64,000 nucleotides of DNA. It comes from Rhizobiaceae bacterium CPCC 101076. Lineage in GTDB: Bacteria; Pseudomonadota; Alphaproteobacteria; Rhizobiales; Methylopilaceae. Below are positions 30,406-39,031 of the stretch, piece by piece. The position numbers were made by a program, and so were the translations under genes. Below the pieces are notes generated by a model. The model worked only from the letters and a program-made list of their open reading frames with translations, ran no database searches and was not told the DNA's origin. The DNA lies in the NCBI GenBank assembly GCA_003347645.1, contig QDFX01000004.1:186001-250000 (forward strand), in the 5' to 3' direction. How positions within the stretch are numbered: position 1 is the stretch's first letter; each line of letters opens with the position of its first letter.

Positions 30406-31263
30406 CTACTCGGCCGCGGGGCGCGCGACCGGAATGTCGTTCTCTGCGGCTTCTTCGACAGCATCGACCAGCTTCAGCGCGTCCGGCTGGGGCATGGAAA
30501 TGATGTTGTAGCCCGAATCGACATAATGGATCTCGCCGGTAACGCCCGAACCTAGATCCGAAAGAAGATACAGCGCGGCGCCGCCGACCTCGTCGATCGT
30601 GACGGTTCGGCGAAGCGGAGCGTGACGCTTCTGATAGTTGAACATCAGCCGGGCGTCGGCGATGCCTGCGCCCGCGAGCGTGCGCACCGGTCCGGCAGAA
30701 ATAGCGTTCACGCGAATGCCGCGCGGGCCGTAATCGCTGGCGAGGTACCGGACGCTCGCCTCAAGCGCCGCCTTGGCGACGCCCATGACATTGTAGTTCG
30801 GCATCACCCGCACCGAGCCGCCATAGGTCAGGGTGACCATGGATCCGCCCTCGTTCATCAGCGCGGAGGCGTAGCGGGCGATCTCGGTGAACGAGTAACA
30901 GGAGATCAGCATCGTCCGCGAGAAGTTCGCGCGGCTGGTGCGTGAATAACTGCCCTTCAGCTCGGACTTGTCGGAATAGGCGATCGCGTGGACAACGATG
31001 TCCAGACTGCCCCAATGCTCCTTCAGCCGGGCGAAGACAGCGGCGACGGACGCCTCGTTCTCGACGTCGCAGGGCAGGAGGAAGTCCGAACCGAGGCTCT
31101 CGGCCAGCGGGCGGACGCGCTTGGCGAGCGCGTCGCCCTGATAGGTAAAGGCGAGTTCGGCTCCGGCTTCCGCCAGCTTCTTCGCGATGCCCCAGGCGAT
31201 GGAGTGGTCGTTCGCCACTCCCATGACGAGGGCGCGCTTACCGGCAAGCAGTCCTGTGACCAT
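30406..31263 (-). CDS. fabI: Enoyl-[acyl-carrier-protein] reductase (NADH) FabI
   Basis: Last reduction of each fatty-acid elongation cycle. Short-chain dehydrogenase fold, 285 aa; the cofactor motif is GVANDHSIAWGIAK near the N-terminus. Catalytic Tyr157 and Lys164 (YNVMGVAK) with Tyr147 match FabI. The C-terminal 20 residues extend past the usual end and are Glu/Ala-rich. It starts 2 nt after the fabB stop, completing a fabA-fabB-fabI operon that is typical of rhizobia. Confidence 0.96.
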   Translation of the reverse strand: MVTGLLAGKRALVMGVANDHSIAWGIAKKLAEAGAELAFTYQGDALAKRVRPLAESLGSDFLLPCDVENEASVAAVFARLKEHWGSLDIVVHAIAYSDKSELKGSYSRTSRANFSRTMLISCYSFTEIARYASALMNEGGSMVTLTYGGSVRVMPNYNVMGVAKAALEASVRYLASDYGPRGIRVNAISAGPVRTLAGAGIADARLMFNYQKRHAPLRRTVTIDEVGGAALYLLSDLGSGVTGEIHYVDSGYNIISMPQPDALKLVDAVEEAAENDIPVARPAAE

Positions 31264-31265
31264 TG

Positions 31266-32489
31266 TCAGGCATCCAGCCGTTTGAAGACGAGGCTCGCGT
31301 TGGTGCCGCCGAAGCCGAATGAATTCGACAAGATCGCGCCCAGCTCGACGTTGTCGCGACGCTCCCGCAGAATCGGCATGTCGGCCACGGCAGGGTCGAG
31401 CTCGTCGATGTTCGCGCTCTCGCAGATGAAGCCGTTATTCAACATCAATAACGAATAGATGACTTCATGAACGCCGGTCGCGCCCTGCGAATGGCCGGTC
31501 AGCGATTTGGTCGCCGAAATCGGCGGGCAGGCGTCGCCATTGCCGAACACCTCCCGAATCGCCTCGATCTCCTTGAGATCGCCAATCGGCGTCGAAGTGG
31601 CGTGCGGGTTGATGTAGTCGATCTTCGGACGGACGGTGGAAAGCGCCTGGCGCATGCAGCGCGCCGCTCCTTCTCCCGATGGCGCGACCATGTCGGCGCC
31701 GTCCGAGGACAGGCCGTATCCCGCGAGTTCGCCGTAGATGCGCGCGCCGCGTGCCTTGGCGTGTTCGAGTTCCTCGAGCACCACGACGCCGGCGCCGCCG
31801 GAGATCACGAAACCGTCGCGGTCCTTGTCATATGCGCGAGAGGCACGCTCCGGCGTGTCGTTGAAGCCCGACGACAGGGCGCCCATCGCGTCGAACAGGA
31901 CGGTGAGTGTCCAATCGAGATCTTCGCAACCGCCGGCGAACATGACGTCCTGACGACCGGCGAGGATGTGCTCCGCCGCGTTGCCGACGCAGTGGCTCGA
32001 CGTCGCGCAGGCCGATGAGATGGAATAGTTGACGCCCTTGATCTTGAACCAGGTCGCGAGCGTGGCGGAAGCGGTCGACGACATTGCCTTGGGCACCGCA
32101 AATGGGCCGATGCGCTTCGGACCTTTCTCGACGGCGATCTGCGCCGCCTCGACGATGGTGCGGGTGGAGGAGCCGCCCGAGCCCATGATGATGCCGGTGC
32201 GCTCGTTCGAGACTTCACCGACTTCAAGGCCGGAATCGCGGATCGCCTGATCCATCGCGACATGGTTCCAGGCGGTGCCGCCGCCGTGGAATCGCATGGC
32301 GCGACGGTCGACCAAATCCTCGACATTGATGTCCGGAGCCCCGTGCACATGGCAGCGGAAGCCATGCGTCACATAATCGTCGGCGCGGATAATGCCGGAC
32401 CGGGCCTCACGCAGGCTGGCCGTGACCTCCTGGGTCGAATTTCCGATCGACGAGACGATGCCCATGCCGGTTACGACGACGCGTCTCAT
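31266..32489 (-). CDS. fabB: 3-oxoacyl-[acyl-carrier-protein] synthase I FabB
   Basis: Condensing enzyme needed with FabA for unsaturated fatty acid synthesis; 407 aa. The thiolase-fold triad is Cys161 ([10 protein letters not shown]), His296 ([11 protein letters not shown]) and His333 ([11 protein letters not shown]). ATG 32489 is preceded by GGGAGA at 6 nt; a GTG at 32510 upstream of that site would be poorly placed. Pairing with fabA supports FabB rather than FabF. Confidence 0.95.
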   Translation of the reverse strand: MRRVVVTGMGIVSSIGNSTQEVTASLREARSGIIRADDYVTHGFRCHVHGAPDINVEDLVDRRAMRFHGGGTAWNHVAMDQAIRDSGLEVGEVSNERTGIIMGSGGSSTRTIVEAAQIAVEKGPKRIGPFAVPKAMSSTASATLATWFKIKGVNYSISSACATSSHCVGNAAEHILAGRQDVMFAGGCEDLDWTLTVLFDAMGALSSGFNDTPERASRAYDKDRDGFVISGGAGVVVLEELEHAKARGARIYGELAGYGLSSDGADMVAPSGEGAARCMRQALSTVRPKIDYINPHATSTPIGDLKEIEAIREVFGNGDACPPISATKSLTGHSQGATGVHEVIYSLLMLNNGFICESANIDELDPAVADMPILRERRDNVELGAILSNSFGFGGTNASLVFKRLDA

Positions 32490-32552
32490 ATAAAATCTCC
32501 CGTCACGCACCGCCGCTAAGCGTGCCGTGTTGGTTTTTGATCATTGGGCGGC

Positions 32553-33074
32553 TCAGACGGCCACCGCTGCATCCTGGAACAGGCCGACCTTCAGGTCCTC
32601 GGCCCGATAAATAACCTCCCCGTCGGCTTTAAGCCACCCGTCGGCGACGCCGAGGACGAGCCGCGAGCGCATGACGCGCTTGAAGTCCACGCCATATTCC
32701 ACTCGTTTGACCGAGGGCAGAACCTGCCCGGTGAACTTGATCTCGCCTGTACCGAGTGCGCGACCACGCCCAGGGGAGCCGAGCCAGCCAAGGAAGAAGC
32801 CGCACATCTGCCACAGCGCATCGAGGCCGAGGCAGCCCGGCATGACCGGGTCGTCCTTGAAGTGGCAGGCGAAGAACCAGAGATCCGGCTTCACATCGAG
32901 CTCGGCGCGGACAAAGCCCTTTCCGTGCTCCCCCCCTTCCTCCGAGATTTCGGAGATGCGATCGAACATGAGCATGGGCGGCAGCGGCAGCTGCGCATTT
33001 CCAGGTCCGAACAGCTCGCCGCGTCCACAGGACAGAAGCTCTTCGTACTCGAAACTCGACTTGCGGGCGTCCAT
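32553..33074 (-). CDS. fabA: 3-hydroxydecanoyl-[acyl-carrier-protein] dehydratase/isomerase FabA
   Basis: Dehydrates and isomerises C10 intermediates, the branch point to unsaturated fatty acids. With ATG 33074 the protein is 173 aa and the active-site residues fall at His71 ([12 protein letters not shown]) and Asp85 ([10 protein letters not shown]), the E. coli numbering. This decides the start, although an ATG at 33152 is in frame and would add 26 residues without family similarity. It is the first gene of the operon; irr, often its neighbour in rhizobia, is absent here. Confidence 0.95.
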   Translation of the reverse strand: MDARKSSFEYEELLSCGRGELFGPGNAQLPLPPMLMFDRISEISEEGGEHGKGFVRAELDVKPDLWFFACHFKDDPVMPGCLGLDALWQMCGFFLGWLGSPGRGRALGTGEIKFTGQVLPSVKRVEYGVDFKRVMRSRLVLGVADGWLKADGEVIYRAEDLKVGLFQDAAVAV

Positions 33075-33476
33075 TCCGGGAAGCGGCCTTTCGTTGGAAA
33101 TTGGATGCGGCCTGAAGGGGCCGGTCGAAGGAAACGGCGCTTCCTCTAACATGAAGGTTCGAGCGTCGAAAGCGCCGCAATCGAGTTTACGAATAATACA
33201 GCCTATTCAAGCGCTTGCAGCTGTCGTGCGCGGCGCTTCAAGCGTCCTGCCCAAGTCATTCAAAGAGAATTGATGCGAGTTCGCCGGGCCGTTCGTCTCA
33301 AATGCGCTGCGGGTCGGCGTAATCCTGTCCCGGCGATGCCATCTCAATAAAAGTAATCGTTCCGTAACCATGGCCGATGAGAAGTAGATAGCGACAACAC
33401 ATCGAATAAGACCAAAGTATGTATGTAGACGAAAGTTGATCGACCAAAGTTGGTGCGACGCTTTAGGCGCGCGGTC
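33075..33476. other. Gene-free divergent region upstream of fabA and the MFS gene
   Basis: No convincing coding frame is present. The left part must hold the fabA promoter. The right part is AT-richer than the surroundings and carries three related 9-mers, GACCAAAGT (33410), GACGAAAGT (33428) and GACCAAAGT (33442), that could be regulator sites for the MFS gene. Spacing is irregular (18 and 14 bp). Confidence 0.4.
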
Positions 33477-33514
33477 TTGCAATACTCTGGCCTGCGGATA
33501 GATCATAGCTGATC
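33477..33514 (+). promoter_or_regulatory. Candidate promoter and palindrome upstream of the MFS gene
   Basis: TTGCAA and TAGATC are spaced by 16 bp (33477-33504). The last bases overlap an inverted repeat GATCA-TAGC-TGATC at 33501-33514. The layout would let a bound dimer block the promoter. Start of the MFS gene is 80 bp downstream. Evidence is sequence pattern only. Confidence 0.3.
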
Positions 33515-33593
33515 AACAAACACGGATGACGACGTCTGCCGCTTCGATCGACAGTCGGCGCGAACCCGCACGCAAGTTTAGGGAAGACAAGTC

Positions 33594-34898
33594 ATGGTTC
33601 AGGAAGTGAAGCCGCTGGGCAAGTGGCAGCCATGGGCGCAGCTGTTCTGCGGTCTCATCTGCATGGCGATGATTGCCAATCTTCAGTACGGATGGACGCT
33701 TTTCGTCGATCCGATCGATGCAAAGTATCATTGGGGCCGCGCGTCCATCCAGATCGCGTTCACCCTGTTCGTCCTCACAGAGACCTGGCTCGTGCCGGTC
33801 GAGGCCTGGTTCGTGGACCGCTACGGCCCGCGCGCCGTCATCACCTTCGGTTCTATTCTCATCGCCGCCGCATGGGCGGTGAACTCGGTCGCGAACTCAC
33901 TGCCGCTGCTCTATACCGGCGCGATCCTCGCGGGCATCGGCTCGGGCGCCGTCTACGGCACCTGCGTCGGTAACGCGCTGAAGTGGTTCCCCTACCGCCG
34001 CGGCCTTGCCGCCGGCATCACCGCAGCGGGCTTCGGCGCCGGCGCGGCCCTCACCGTGCAGCCGATCGCCAACATGATCGCCACCTCGGGCTACGAGCAG
34101 GCCTTCCTGTATTTCGGCATCGGGCAGGGCGTGGTCGTCTTCATCCTGTCGTTCTTCATCCGCGCTCCGAAGGTGAAGCTGCCGGCTCCGAAGAAGGTCT
34201 CGACGCTGCTGCAGACCAAGGTCGACTACACCCCGGCCCAGATGGTCAAGAAGCCGGTGTTCTGGCTGATGTACGCCATGTTCGTCATGGTCGCCTCGGG
34301 CGGTCTGATGGCCGCCGCGCAGATCGCTCCGATCGCCAGGGACTTCGGCGTCGCCAACGTCCCCGTCACGCTGCTCGGTGTCACCATGGCCGCGCTGCCG
34401 TTCGCGATCTCCCTCGACCGTATCGGCGACGGCTTTGGCCGCCCGTTCTTCGGCTTCGTGTCGGACACGATCGGCCGAGAGAACACGATGTTCATCGCAT
34501 TCGGCACCGCCGCCGTCGCGCTGTCGCTCCTCGTCTTCCACGGCAGCTCGCCGGTGATCTTCGTCCTCTTCACCGCCCTGTTCTTCTCGGTGTTCGGCGA
34601 GATCTACAGCCTGTTCCCGGCAACCTCGGGCGACACGTTCGGCTCGCAGTTCGCAACCACGAACAATGGCCTGCTCTACACGGCGAAGGGCACTGCGGCC
34701 CTCCTCGTCCCGCTGGCGAGCGTGGTCTCGGGTGCCTATGGCTGGTCGGCCGTGTTCGGCATCGCGGTCGTCCTCAACGCGATCGCGGCGCTCCTGGCGA
34801 TCTTCGTCCTGAAGCCGATGCGGCGGAAGTTCGTCGAGGGCGGCGTGGCCGCGGTGTCCGAGCCCGTGATGGCCGGCGGGGAGCAGCCAGCCCGGTAA
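33594..34898 (+). CDS. MFS transporter, oxalate/formate antiporter (OxlT) type
   Basis: Inner-membrane carrier of 434 aa with about 12 transmembrane segments. It resembles the OxlT branch of the major facilitator family: NLQYGWTLFVDPI in helix 1, WFVDRYGPR in the first loop, and charged residues in the membrane at Arg275 (helix 8 region) and Lys365 (YTAKGTAALLVPLA, helix 11 region). These correspond to the substrate-binding pair of OxlT. Oxalate/formate or another monocarboxylate is therefore plausible but unproven. No oxalate-decarboxylase or formyl-CoA genes are adjacent. It is a single-gene unit with its own terminator. Confidence 0.82.
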   Translation: MVQEVKPLGKWQPWAQLFCGLICMAMIANLQYGWTLFVDPIDAKYHWGRASIQIAFTLFVLTETWLVPVEAWFVDRYGPRAVITFGSILIAAAWAVNSVANSLPLLYTGAILAGIGSGAVYGTCVGNALKWFPYRRGLAAGITAAGFGAGAALTVQPIANMIATSGYEQAFLYFGIGQGVVVFILSFFIRAPKVKLPAPKKVSTLLQTKVDYTPAQMVKKPVFWLMYAMFVMVASGGLMAAAQIAPIARDFGVANVPVTLLGVTMAALPFAISLDRIGDGFGRPFFGFVSDTIGRENTMFIAFGTAAVALSLLVFHGSSPVIFVLFTALFFSVFGEIYSLFPATSGDTFGSQFATTNNGLLYTAKGTAALLVPLASVVSGAYGWSAVFGIAVVLNAIAALLAIFVLKPMRRKFVEGGVAAVSEPVMAGGEQPAR

Positions 34899-34923
34899 GC
34901 AGGCGCGTTCCTCCCAGGACTTG

Positions 34924-34954
34924 AAAGGCCGGAGCTCGCTCCGGCCTTTTCTTT
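34924..34954 (+). terminator. Rho-independent terminator after the MFS gene
   Basis: A perfect 11-bp stem (AAAGGCCGGAG and CTCCGGCCTTT) with a CTCG loop is followed by TCTTT. On the minus strand the flanking AAA also gives a short T-run, but its stem lies just past the stop of the convergent small gene, so it may act in both directions. Confidence 0.85.
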
Positions 34955-35285
34955 ATGCGGAGATGTCGACCAGAAGGCCGGTCTTTCCGGGGGCCGACTT
35001 TTCCGCGGCCTGCTTGATCTGATCCTTGATCTTGTCCTCGACCTCTTTGCGGGTCTTGCTGTCCATGCGGTTCAGGTCCTCTTCCTTGAGGCCCATCTCG
35101 CCCAGGATCTGCGCGCGCAACAAATCGGCCGGAGACATCTGCGCGAACTTGAGGAAATCCTCCTTGGCAGACCCTCCGAGCTCCTTCGCCTTGTCGGCCG
35201 GGAGGGCTGCCGACGTGGCGTCGGCCACACGCGGAGTTGGCGCTAGAAACGACGAGACGCCGGATCCGATGCCTGAAATGGACAT
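34953..35285 (-). CDS. Small conserved-looking alphaproteobacterial protein of unknown function
   Basis: Protein of 110 aa with a Ser/Ala-rich N-terminus (1-35) and a charged helical C-terminal part. The region MSPADLLRAQILGEMGL...DLNRMDSKTRKEVEDKIKD (about 50-92) resembles a short motif I recall from several uncharacterised alphaproteobacterial proteins. No transmembrane segment or catalytic motif is visible. The ATG at 35285 follows GGAGGCTC on its own strand. It is convergent with the MFS gene and has a promoter region containing two palindromes. Confidence 0.68.
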   Translation of the reverse strand: MSISGIGSGVSSFLAPTPRVADATSAALPADKAKELGGSAKEDFLKFAQMSPADLLRAQILGEMGLKEEDLNRMDSKTRKEVEDKIKDQIKQAAEKSAPGKTGLLVDISA

Positions 35286-35379
35286 GATGAGCCTCCTGAA
35301 ATCGCTATCGATCAGGAAGCCAGTTCTGTGCCGCGAAATTTCGCTTAAAAATCAATGCTCAAGCTGGCAAGATATTGCC

Positions 35380-35405
35380 CTGCCGGCAGAATTTGCCCTG
35401 CAGGG
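35380..35405. promoter_or_regulatory. Two adjacent palindromes upstream of the 110-aa gene
   Basis: CTGCCGGCAG (35380-35389) and CCCTGCAGGG (35396-35405) are perfect 10-bp palindromes with centres 16 bp apart, and TTGCC flanks both. They lie between the end of the antiporter gene and the start of the small gene, both on the minus strand. They could be operator half-sites or remnants of a terminator stem. Confidence 0.35.
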
Positions 35406-35413
35406 ATTGCCGG

Positions 35414-37231
35414 TCAGGACGCCTCGACCGGCGGCATCTCCGCCCCGACGACGCGTCCCTGCTGGCGCGGCCGGGTGAGCGGACCGGGACGCGGCGCGTT
35501 GCCGAGCATCAGGTCCTGACCGGCATAGATGCCACCAGCGATCTGGATATCGAGCCGCTCAAGATCCCGGCGACGCACATCGGAGATGATCTCGGCCGCC
35601 TCGTCCTCGGGTACGCCCAGATTTTCCAGCGCGGCCTGACCGAAGACCAGAGCGGATTCGAAGGTGTCGCGGATCTGGAAGTCGACATTCTTGTTGATCA
35701 GGTCGATGGCATGACCGCGATCCCAGGCGCGGACGAGAAGCTTCGCGAGCGGGAACTCCGACTGGATCAGTTCGACGATGCGGTCGGAGGTCTCGCGCTT
35801 GTCGACGCAGACGAGGATCATGTCGGCCCGCCCCGCGCCGGATGCATGCAGGATATCGAGGCGCGTCCCGTCGCCATAATGGACGAGAAAGCCGAAGTCC
35901 GAGGCGGCGCGGATCATCTCGACATCGATTTCGATGATCGAAATGGTGCAACCGCGCGCCAGAAGGCCTTGGCTCACCACCTGCCCGAAACGCCCAAAGC
36001 CTATGATCAGCGCGGTGCCGGAAAGTCCGTGGGCCAGTTCCACGCCCTCCATCGAAGGCTTCTCCGGAGGCATGACCCGGCGAAGAGCAAGCGCGCTGAA
36101 CGGCGCCAGCGCCATCGAAAGAATGACGGCTGCCGTGAGAATGGCATTTGTCTCGCGGTCGAAGATGCCGGAGGCCAGCGCCGCCCCGTAGAGGACGAAG
36201 GCGAACTCGCCGCCCTGCGCGAACATGACGATGCGGTTGATCGCCTCGCGCTGGGAGGCTCCGAACGCAGCGGCGACGCCGTAGATCCCGATTGCAGAGG
36301 TAAGGATATAGACGGCCGTGACGGCGAGGATCATCGGCCAGGCGCGAGCGATGACGTCGACATCGAGCGACATGCCCACAGCCAGGAAGAACAGGCCGAG
36401 CAGAAGGCCGCGAAAGGGTTCGACATCGGCTTCGAGCTGGTTGCGGAACGAGCTCTCCGATAGAAGCACGCCGGCGAGGAAGGCGCCCATCGCCATGGAC
36501 AGGCCGCCGATCTGCATGAGGAGCGCAGCGCCGAGGACGACGAGAAGAGCCGCGGCCGTCATCACTTCGCGGGCACGGGCGGCGGCAAGCAGGCGGAACA
36601 TCGGATTGAGGAGGAAGCGTCCGGCGACGACGATGCCGACCACCGCGCCGATCGCATAGCCCATTTGAATCAACCGCGATGCGACATCAGCATCCTCGGT
36701 GCGCGGCGCCATGAAGGCGACGAGGGCCAGAAGCGGGACGATTGCGAGGTCTTCGAGCAGAAGGATCGAAATCGTCTTCTGTCCCTCTGGCGTCGACATC
36801 TCGCCGCGCTCGTCGAGCATCTGCGTAACGGCGGCCGTGGAGGACAGGACGAAGCCGGCGCCGGCAACGAAGGCAGCCGGACCGGAAAAGCCGAAGACGG
36901 CCATTCCCGCGACGGTCAGAAGCGCCGCGCAGACCGCAACATGGGCAATGCCCAACCCGAAGATCTGGCCGCGCAGTGCCCAGAGACGAGCTGGCTGCAT
37001 CTCCAGGCCGATGATAAAGAGCAGCATGATGACGCCGAGTTCGGCGACATGCAGGATCGATTCGGGGTCGGAAAACAGGCCCAGCCCGAACGGACCGATG
37101 GCGAGACCGGCGGCGAAATAGCCGAGCACCGAGCCAAGGCCCAGCCGCCGGAAAATCGGGACCGCGACGACGCCCGCGCCGAGCAGCGCGACGACCTGAA
37201 CCAATTGATCGCCCTGCGCTTCTACAGCCAT
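35414..37231 (-). CDS. Kef-type monovalent cation:proton antiporter (CPA2)
   Basis: Membrane protein of 605 aa. About 12-13 transmembrane segments in the first 390 residues form the Na_H_exchanger domain (LGYFAAGLAIGPFGLG, FIIGLEMQP, LSSTAAVTQML). A C-terminal TrkA-N/RCK nucleotide-binding domain starts near 415 (LIIGFGRFGQVVSQGLL). This is the layout of KefB/KefC and YbaL, potassium or other cation efflux systems. No KefF/KefG accessory gene is adjacent, so the glutathione-gated Kef label is uncertain. It is divergent from the AidB-like gene. Confidence 0.88.
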   Translation of the reverse strand: MAVEAQGDQLVQVVALLGAGVVAVPIFRRLGLGSVLGYFAAGLAIGPFGLGLFSDPESILHVAELGVIMLLFIIGLEMQPARLWALRGQIFGLGIAHVAVCAALLTVAGMAVFGFSGPAAFVAGAGFVLSSTAAVTQMLDERGEMSTPEGQKTISILLLEDLAIVPLLALVAFMAPRTEDADVASRLIQMGYAIGAVVGIVVAGRFLLNPMFRLLAAARAREVMTAAALLVVLGAALLMQIGGLSMAMGAFLAGVLLSESSFRNQLEADVEPFRGLLLGLFFLAVGMSLDVDVIARAWPMILAVTAVYILTSAIGIYGVAAAFGASQREAINRIVMFAQGGEFAFVLYGAALASGIFDRETNAILTAAVILSMALAPFSALALRRVMPPEKPSMEGVELAHGLSGTALIIGFGRFGQVVSQGLLARGCTISIIEIDVEMIRAASDFGFLVHYGDGTRLDILHASGAGRADMILVCVDKRETSDRIVELIQSEFPLAKLLVRAWDRGHAIDLINKNVDFQIRDTFESALVFGQAALENLGVPEDEAAEIISDVRRRDLERLDIQIAGGIYAGQDLMLGNAPRPGPLTRPRQQGRVVGAEMPPVEAS

Positions 37232-37309
37232 TTCCGCTCATCCCGACGTGATTATACCCGCCACCATACCGCGAAGTAGATGGCGGATAAGCCTTTCCTC
37301 CGCGATCAT

Positions 37310-37350
37310 TTGGCCACGGAGCCGGGCGAAGTTATAGTTACCCCTGTAAC
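37310..37350 (+). promoter_or_regulatory. Promoter with overlapping palindromic operator for the AidB-like gene
   Basis: TTGGCC (37310-37315) and TATAGT (37333-37338) are spaced by 17 bp. A perfect inverted repeat GTTAC-CCCT-GTAAC (37337-37350) begins on the last bases of the -10 and would cover the start of transcription. It ends 25 bp before the ATG. The position is that of a repressor operator, and TetR-type regulators often use such short arms; the regulator is not identified. Confidence 0.5.
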
Positions 37351-37375
37351 AGCACGCATCTGGCACGGCAGGATG

Positions 37376-39031
37376 ATGACCGCCAGTAAGCCGATCGCCG
37401 CGCTCGACACGCACGAGGTCACCAATCAGCCGCCGCCCTTCGAGGGTGTGAACCTTTTCACCTCGGATCGAGCGCTGATCGATGCCGTTGCCCGTGCCGG
37501 GAGCGCCAAGCATGCCGCTCGGTTGTCAGCCTTCGGACAGCGCGCGGGCTCGGCCGAGGTGGTCGGATGGGGCGTCGCGGCCAACACGCATCCGCCGACG
37601 CTCGAATGCTTCGATCGCTACGGGCATCGCGCCGACGAGGTCGAATTCCATCCTGCTTACCATGAGTTGATGGCGCTGGGGCTGGACAATGGCGTGGCGG
37701 CGGTCGCCTGGGACGGCACGCCGGCCGGGCATGTGCTGCATGCGGCGATCAGCTTCATCCTCGGTCAAGTCGATGCGGGCGTGACCTGCCCGATGACCAT
37801 GACCTATGCGGCGGTGCCGACGCTCCGGATCGAGCCGGCGCTTGGCGAGGTATGGGTGCCGCGCATCACCGCTGGTCGTTACGATGGCGTGTCACGGCCG
37901 GCTTGGCAGAAGATGGGCGTTACCATCGGCATGGCGATGACCGAAAAGCAGGGCGGCTCCGACGTGCGGGCCAATGCGACGCGCGCCGAGGCGGTGGACG
38001 AACGCCGCGATACCTTCCTGCTCACCGGTCACAAATGGTTCTGTTCGGCGCCGATGTCCGACGCCTTCCTGACGCTCGCATATACGGAGCGCGGGCTGAG
38101 TTGTTTTCTCGTCCCCCGCTGGCTGTCCAACGGTGAACGCAATGCTGGGTTTCGGGTGATGCGGTTGAAGGACAAGCTCGGAGACCGCTCCAACGCTTCG
38201 TCCGAAATCGAGTATCACCGCGCGTTCGCGTGGAGGGTGGGCGAGGAAGGACGCGGGGTCGCCTCCATCATCCGGATGGTCCAGCACACGCGGCTCGACT
38301 GCGTCATCGGCTCGGCTTCGACCATGCGCGCGGCTCTGGCCCAGGCATTGTGGCATGCGTCGCACCGCCTGGCCTTCCAGCGCCGGCTGGTCAATCACCC
38401 GGCCATGGCGGCGGTTCTCGCCGATCTGGCCGTCGAAAGCGAAGCAGCGACCGCGCTCGGCTTCCGGCTGGCCCAGGCTTTTGACGACGATGAGCCGCTC
38501 GCGCGGCTGCTTACGCCGATCGCCAAATACTGGGTTTGCAAGCGTGCGCCCGGCTTTGTCTACGAGGCGATGGAGTGCCTGGGCGGCGCCGGATACGTGG
38601 AGACCGGGCCGATGCCCTGGCTGTTCCGCCAATCGCCGCTGAACGCAATCTGGGAAGGCTCGGGCAATGTCATCGCATTGGACGTGCTGCGGGCGATAGA
38701 TCGCGAGGCCGAGGCTCTCGAGGCGCTGCGCACGCTGCTTGCCTCGGCCGGCGGACGACATCCGGCCTACGATGCCTGGATAGACAGACTTGAGTTCGGC
38801 CACGTCGACGAGAGTCACGCTCGCAACAGTGTCGAACGGCTGGCATTGGCGACGCAGGCAGCGATCCTGCTCGCCGCAGATAGCCCACTCGCCGAGACGT
38901 TCTGCCGCCTGCGGCTCGAACGGCCATCGTTCGCCTATGGCGCGTCGGGTGCCGTGCTCGATGCGCGTGCCATCATCGATCGTGCGATGCCGCAGGTGGC
39001 CAGCGACCAACCGACTGACGGGAAGTCTTAG
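37376..39031 (+). CDS. AidB-like acyl-CoA dehydrogenase
   Basis: FAD-dependent acyl-CoA dehydrogenase-fold protein of about 551 aa, close in length to E. coli AidB. The N-terminus THEVTNQPPPFEGVNLF and the AidB-type block EFHPAYHELM are present. GMAMTEKQGGSDVRAN, CLGGAGYVE and LNAIWEGSGNVIALD follow in the usual acyl-CoA dehydrogenase order. AidB in E. coli is induced by alkylation and binds DNA; here no such role is shown. I chose ATG 37376 (GGCAGG upstream) over an ATG at 37280, because the promoter and operator lie between them. It overlaps the convergent lysR gene by TTAG. Confidence 0.86.
   Translation: MTASKPIAALDTHEVTNQPPPFEGVNLFTSDRALIDAVARAGSAKHAARLSAFGQRAGSAEVVGWGVAANTHPPTLECFDRYGHRADEVEFHPAYHELMALGLDNGVAAVAWDGTPAGHVLHAAISFILGQVDAGVTCPMTMTYAAVPTLRIEPALGEVWVPRITAGRYDGVSRPAWQKMGVTIGMAMTEKQGGSDVRANATRAEAVDERRDTFLLTGHKWFCSAPMSDAFLTLAYTERGLSCFLVPRWLSNGERNAGFRVMRLKDKLGDRSNASSEIEYHRAFAWRVGEEGRGVASIIRMVQHTRLDCVIGSASTMRAALAQALWHASHRLAFQRRLVNHPAMAAVLADLAVESEAATALGFRLAQAFDDDEPLARLLTPIAKYWVCKRAPGFVYEAMECLGGAGYVETGPMPWLFRQSPLNAIWEGSGNVIALDVLRAIDREAEALEALRTLLASAGGRHPAYDAWIDRLEFGHVDESHARNSVERLALATQAAILLAADSPLAETFCRLRLERPSFAYGASGAVLDARAIIDRAMPQVASDQPTDGKS

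Noticed and set aside
33207-33506. Minus-strand frame of 99 codons upstream of fabA
   Set aside because: No ribosome binding site, atypical composition and no recognisable family; it crosses the likely regulatory block of the MFS gene.
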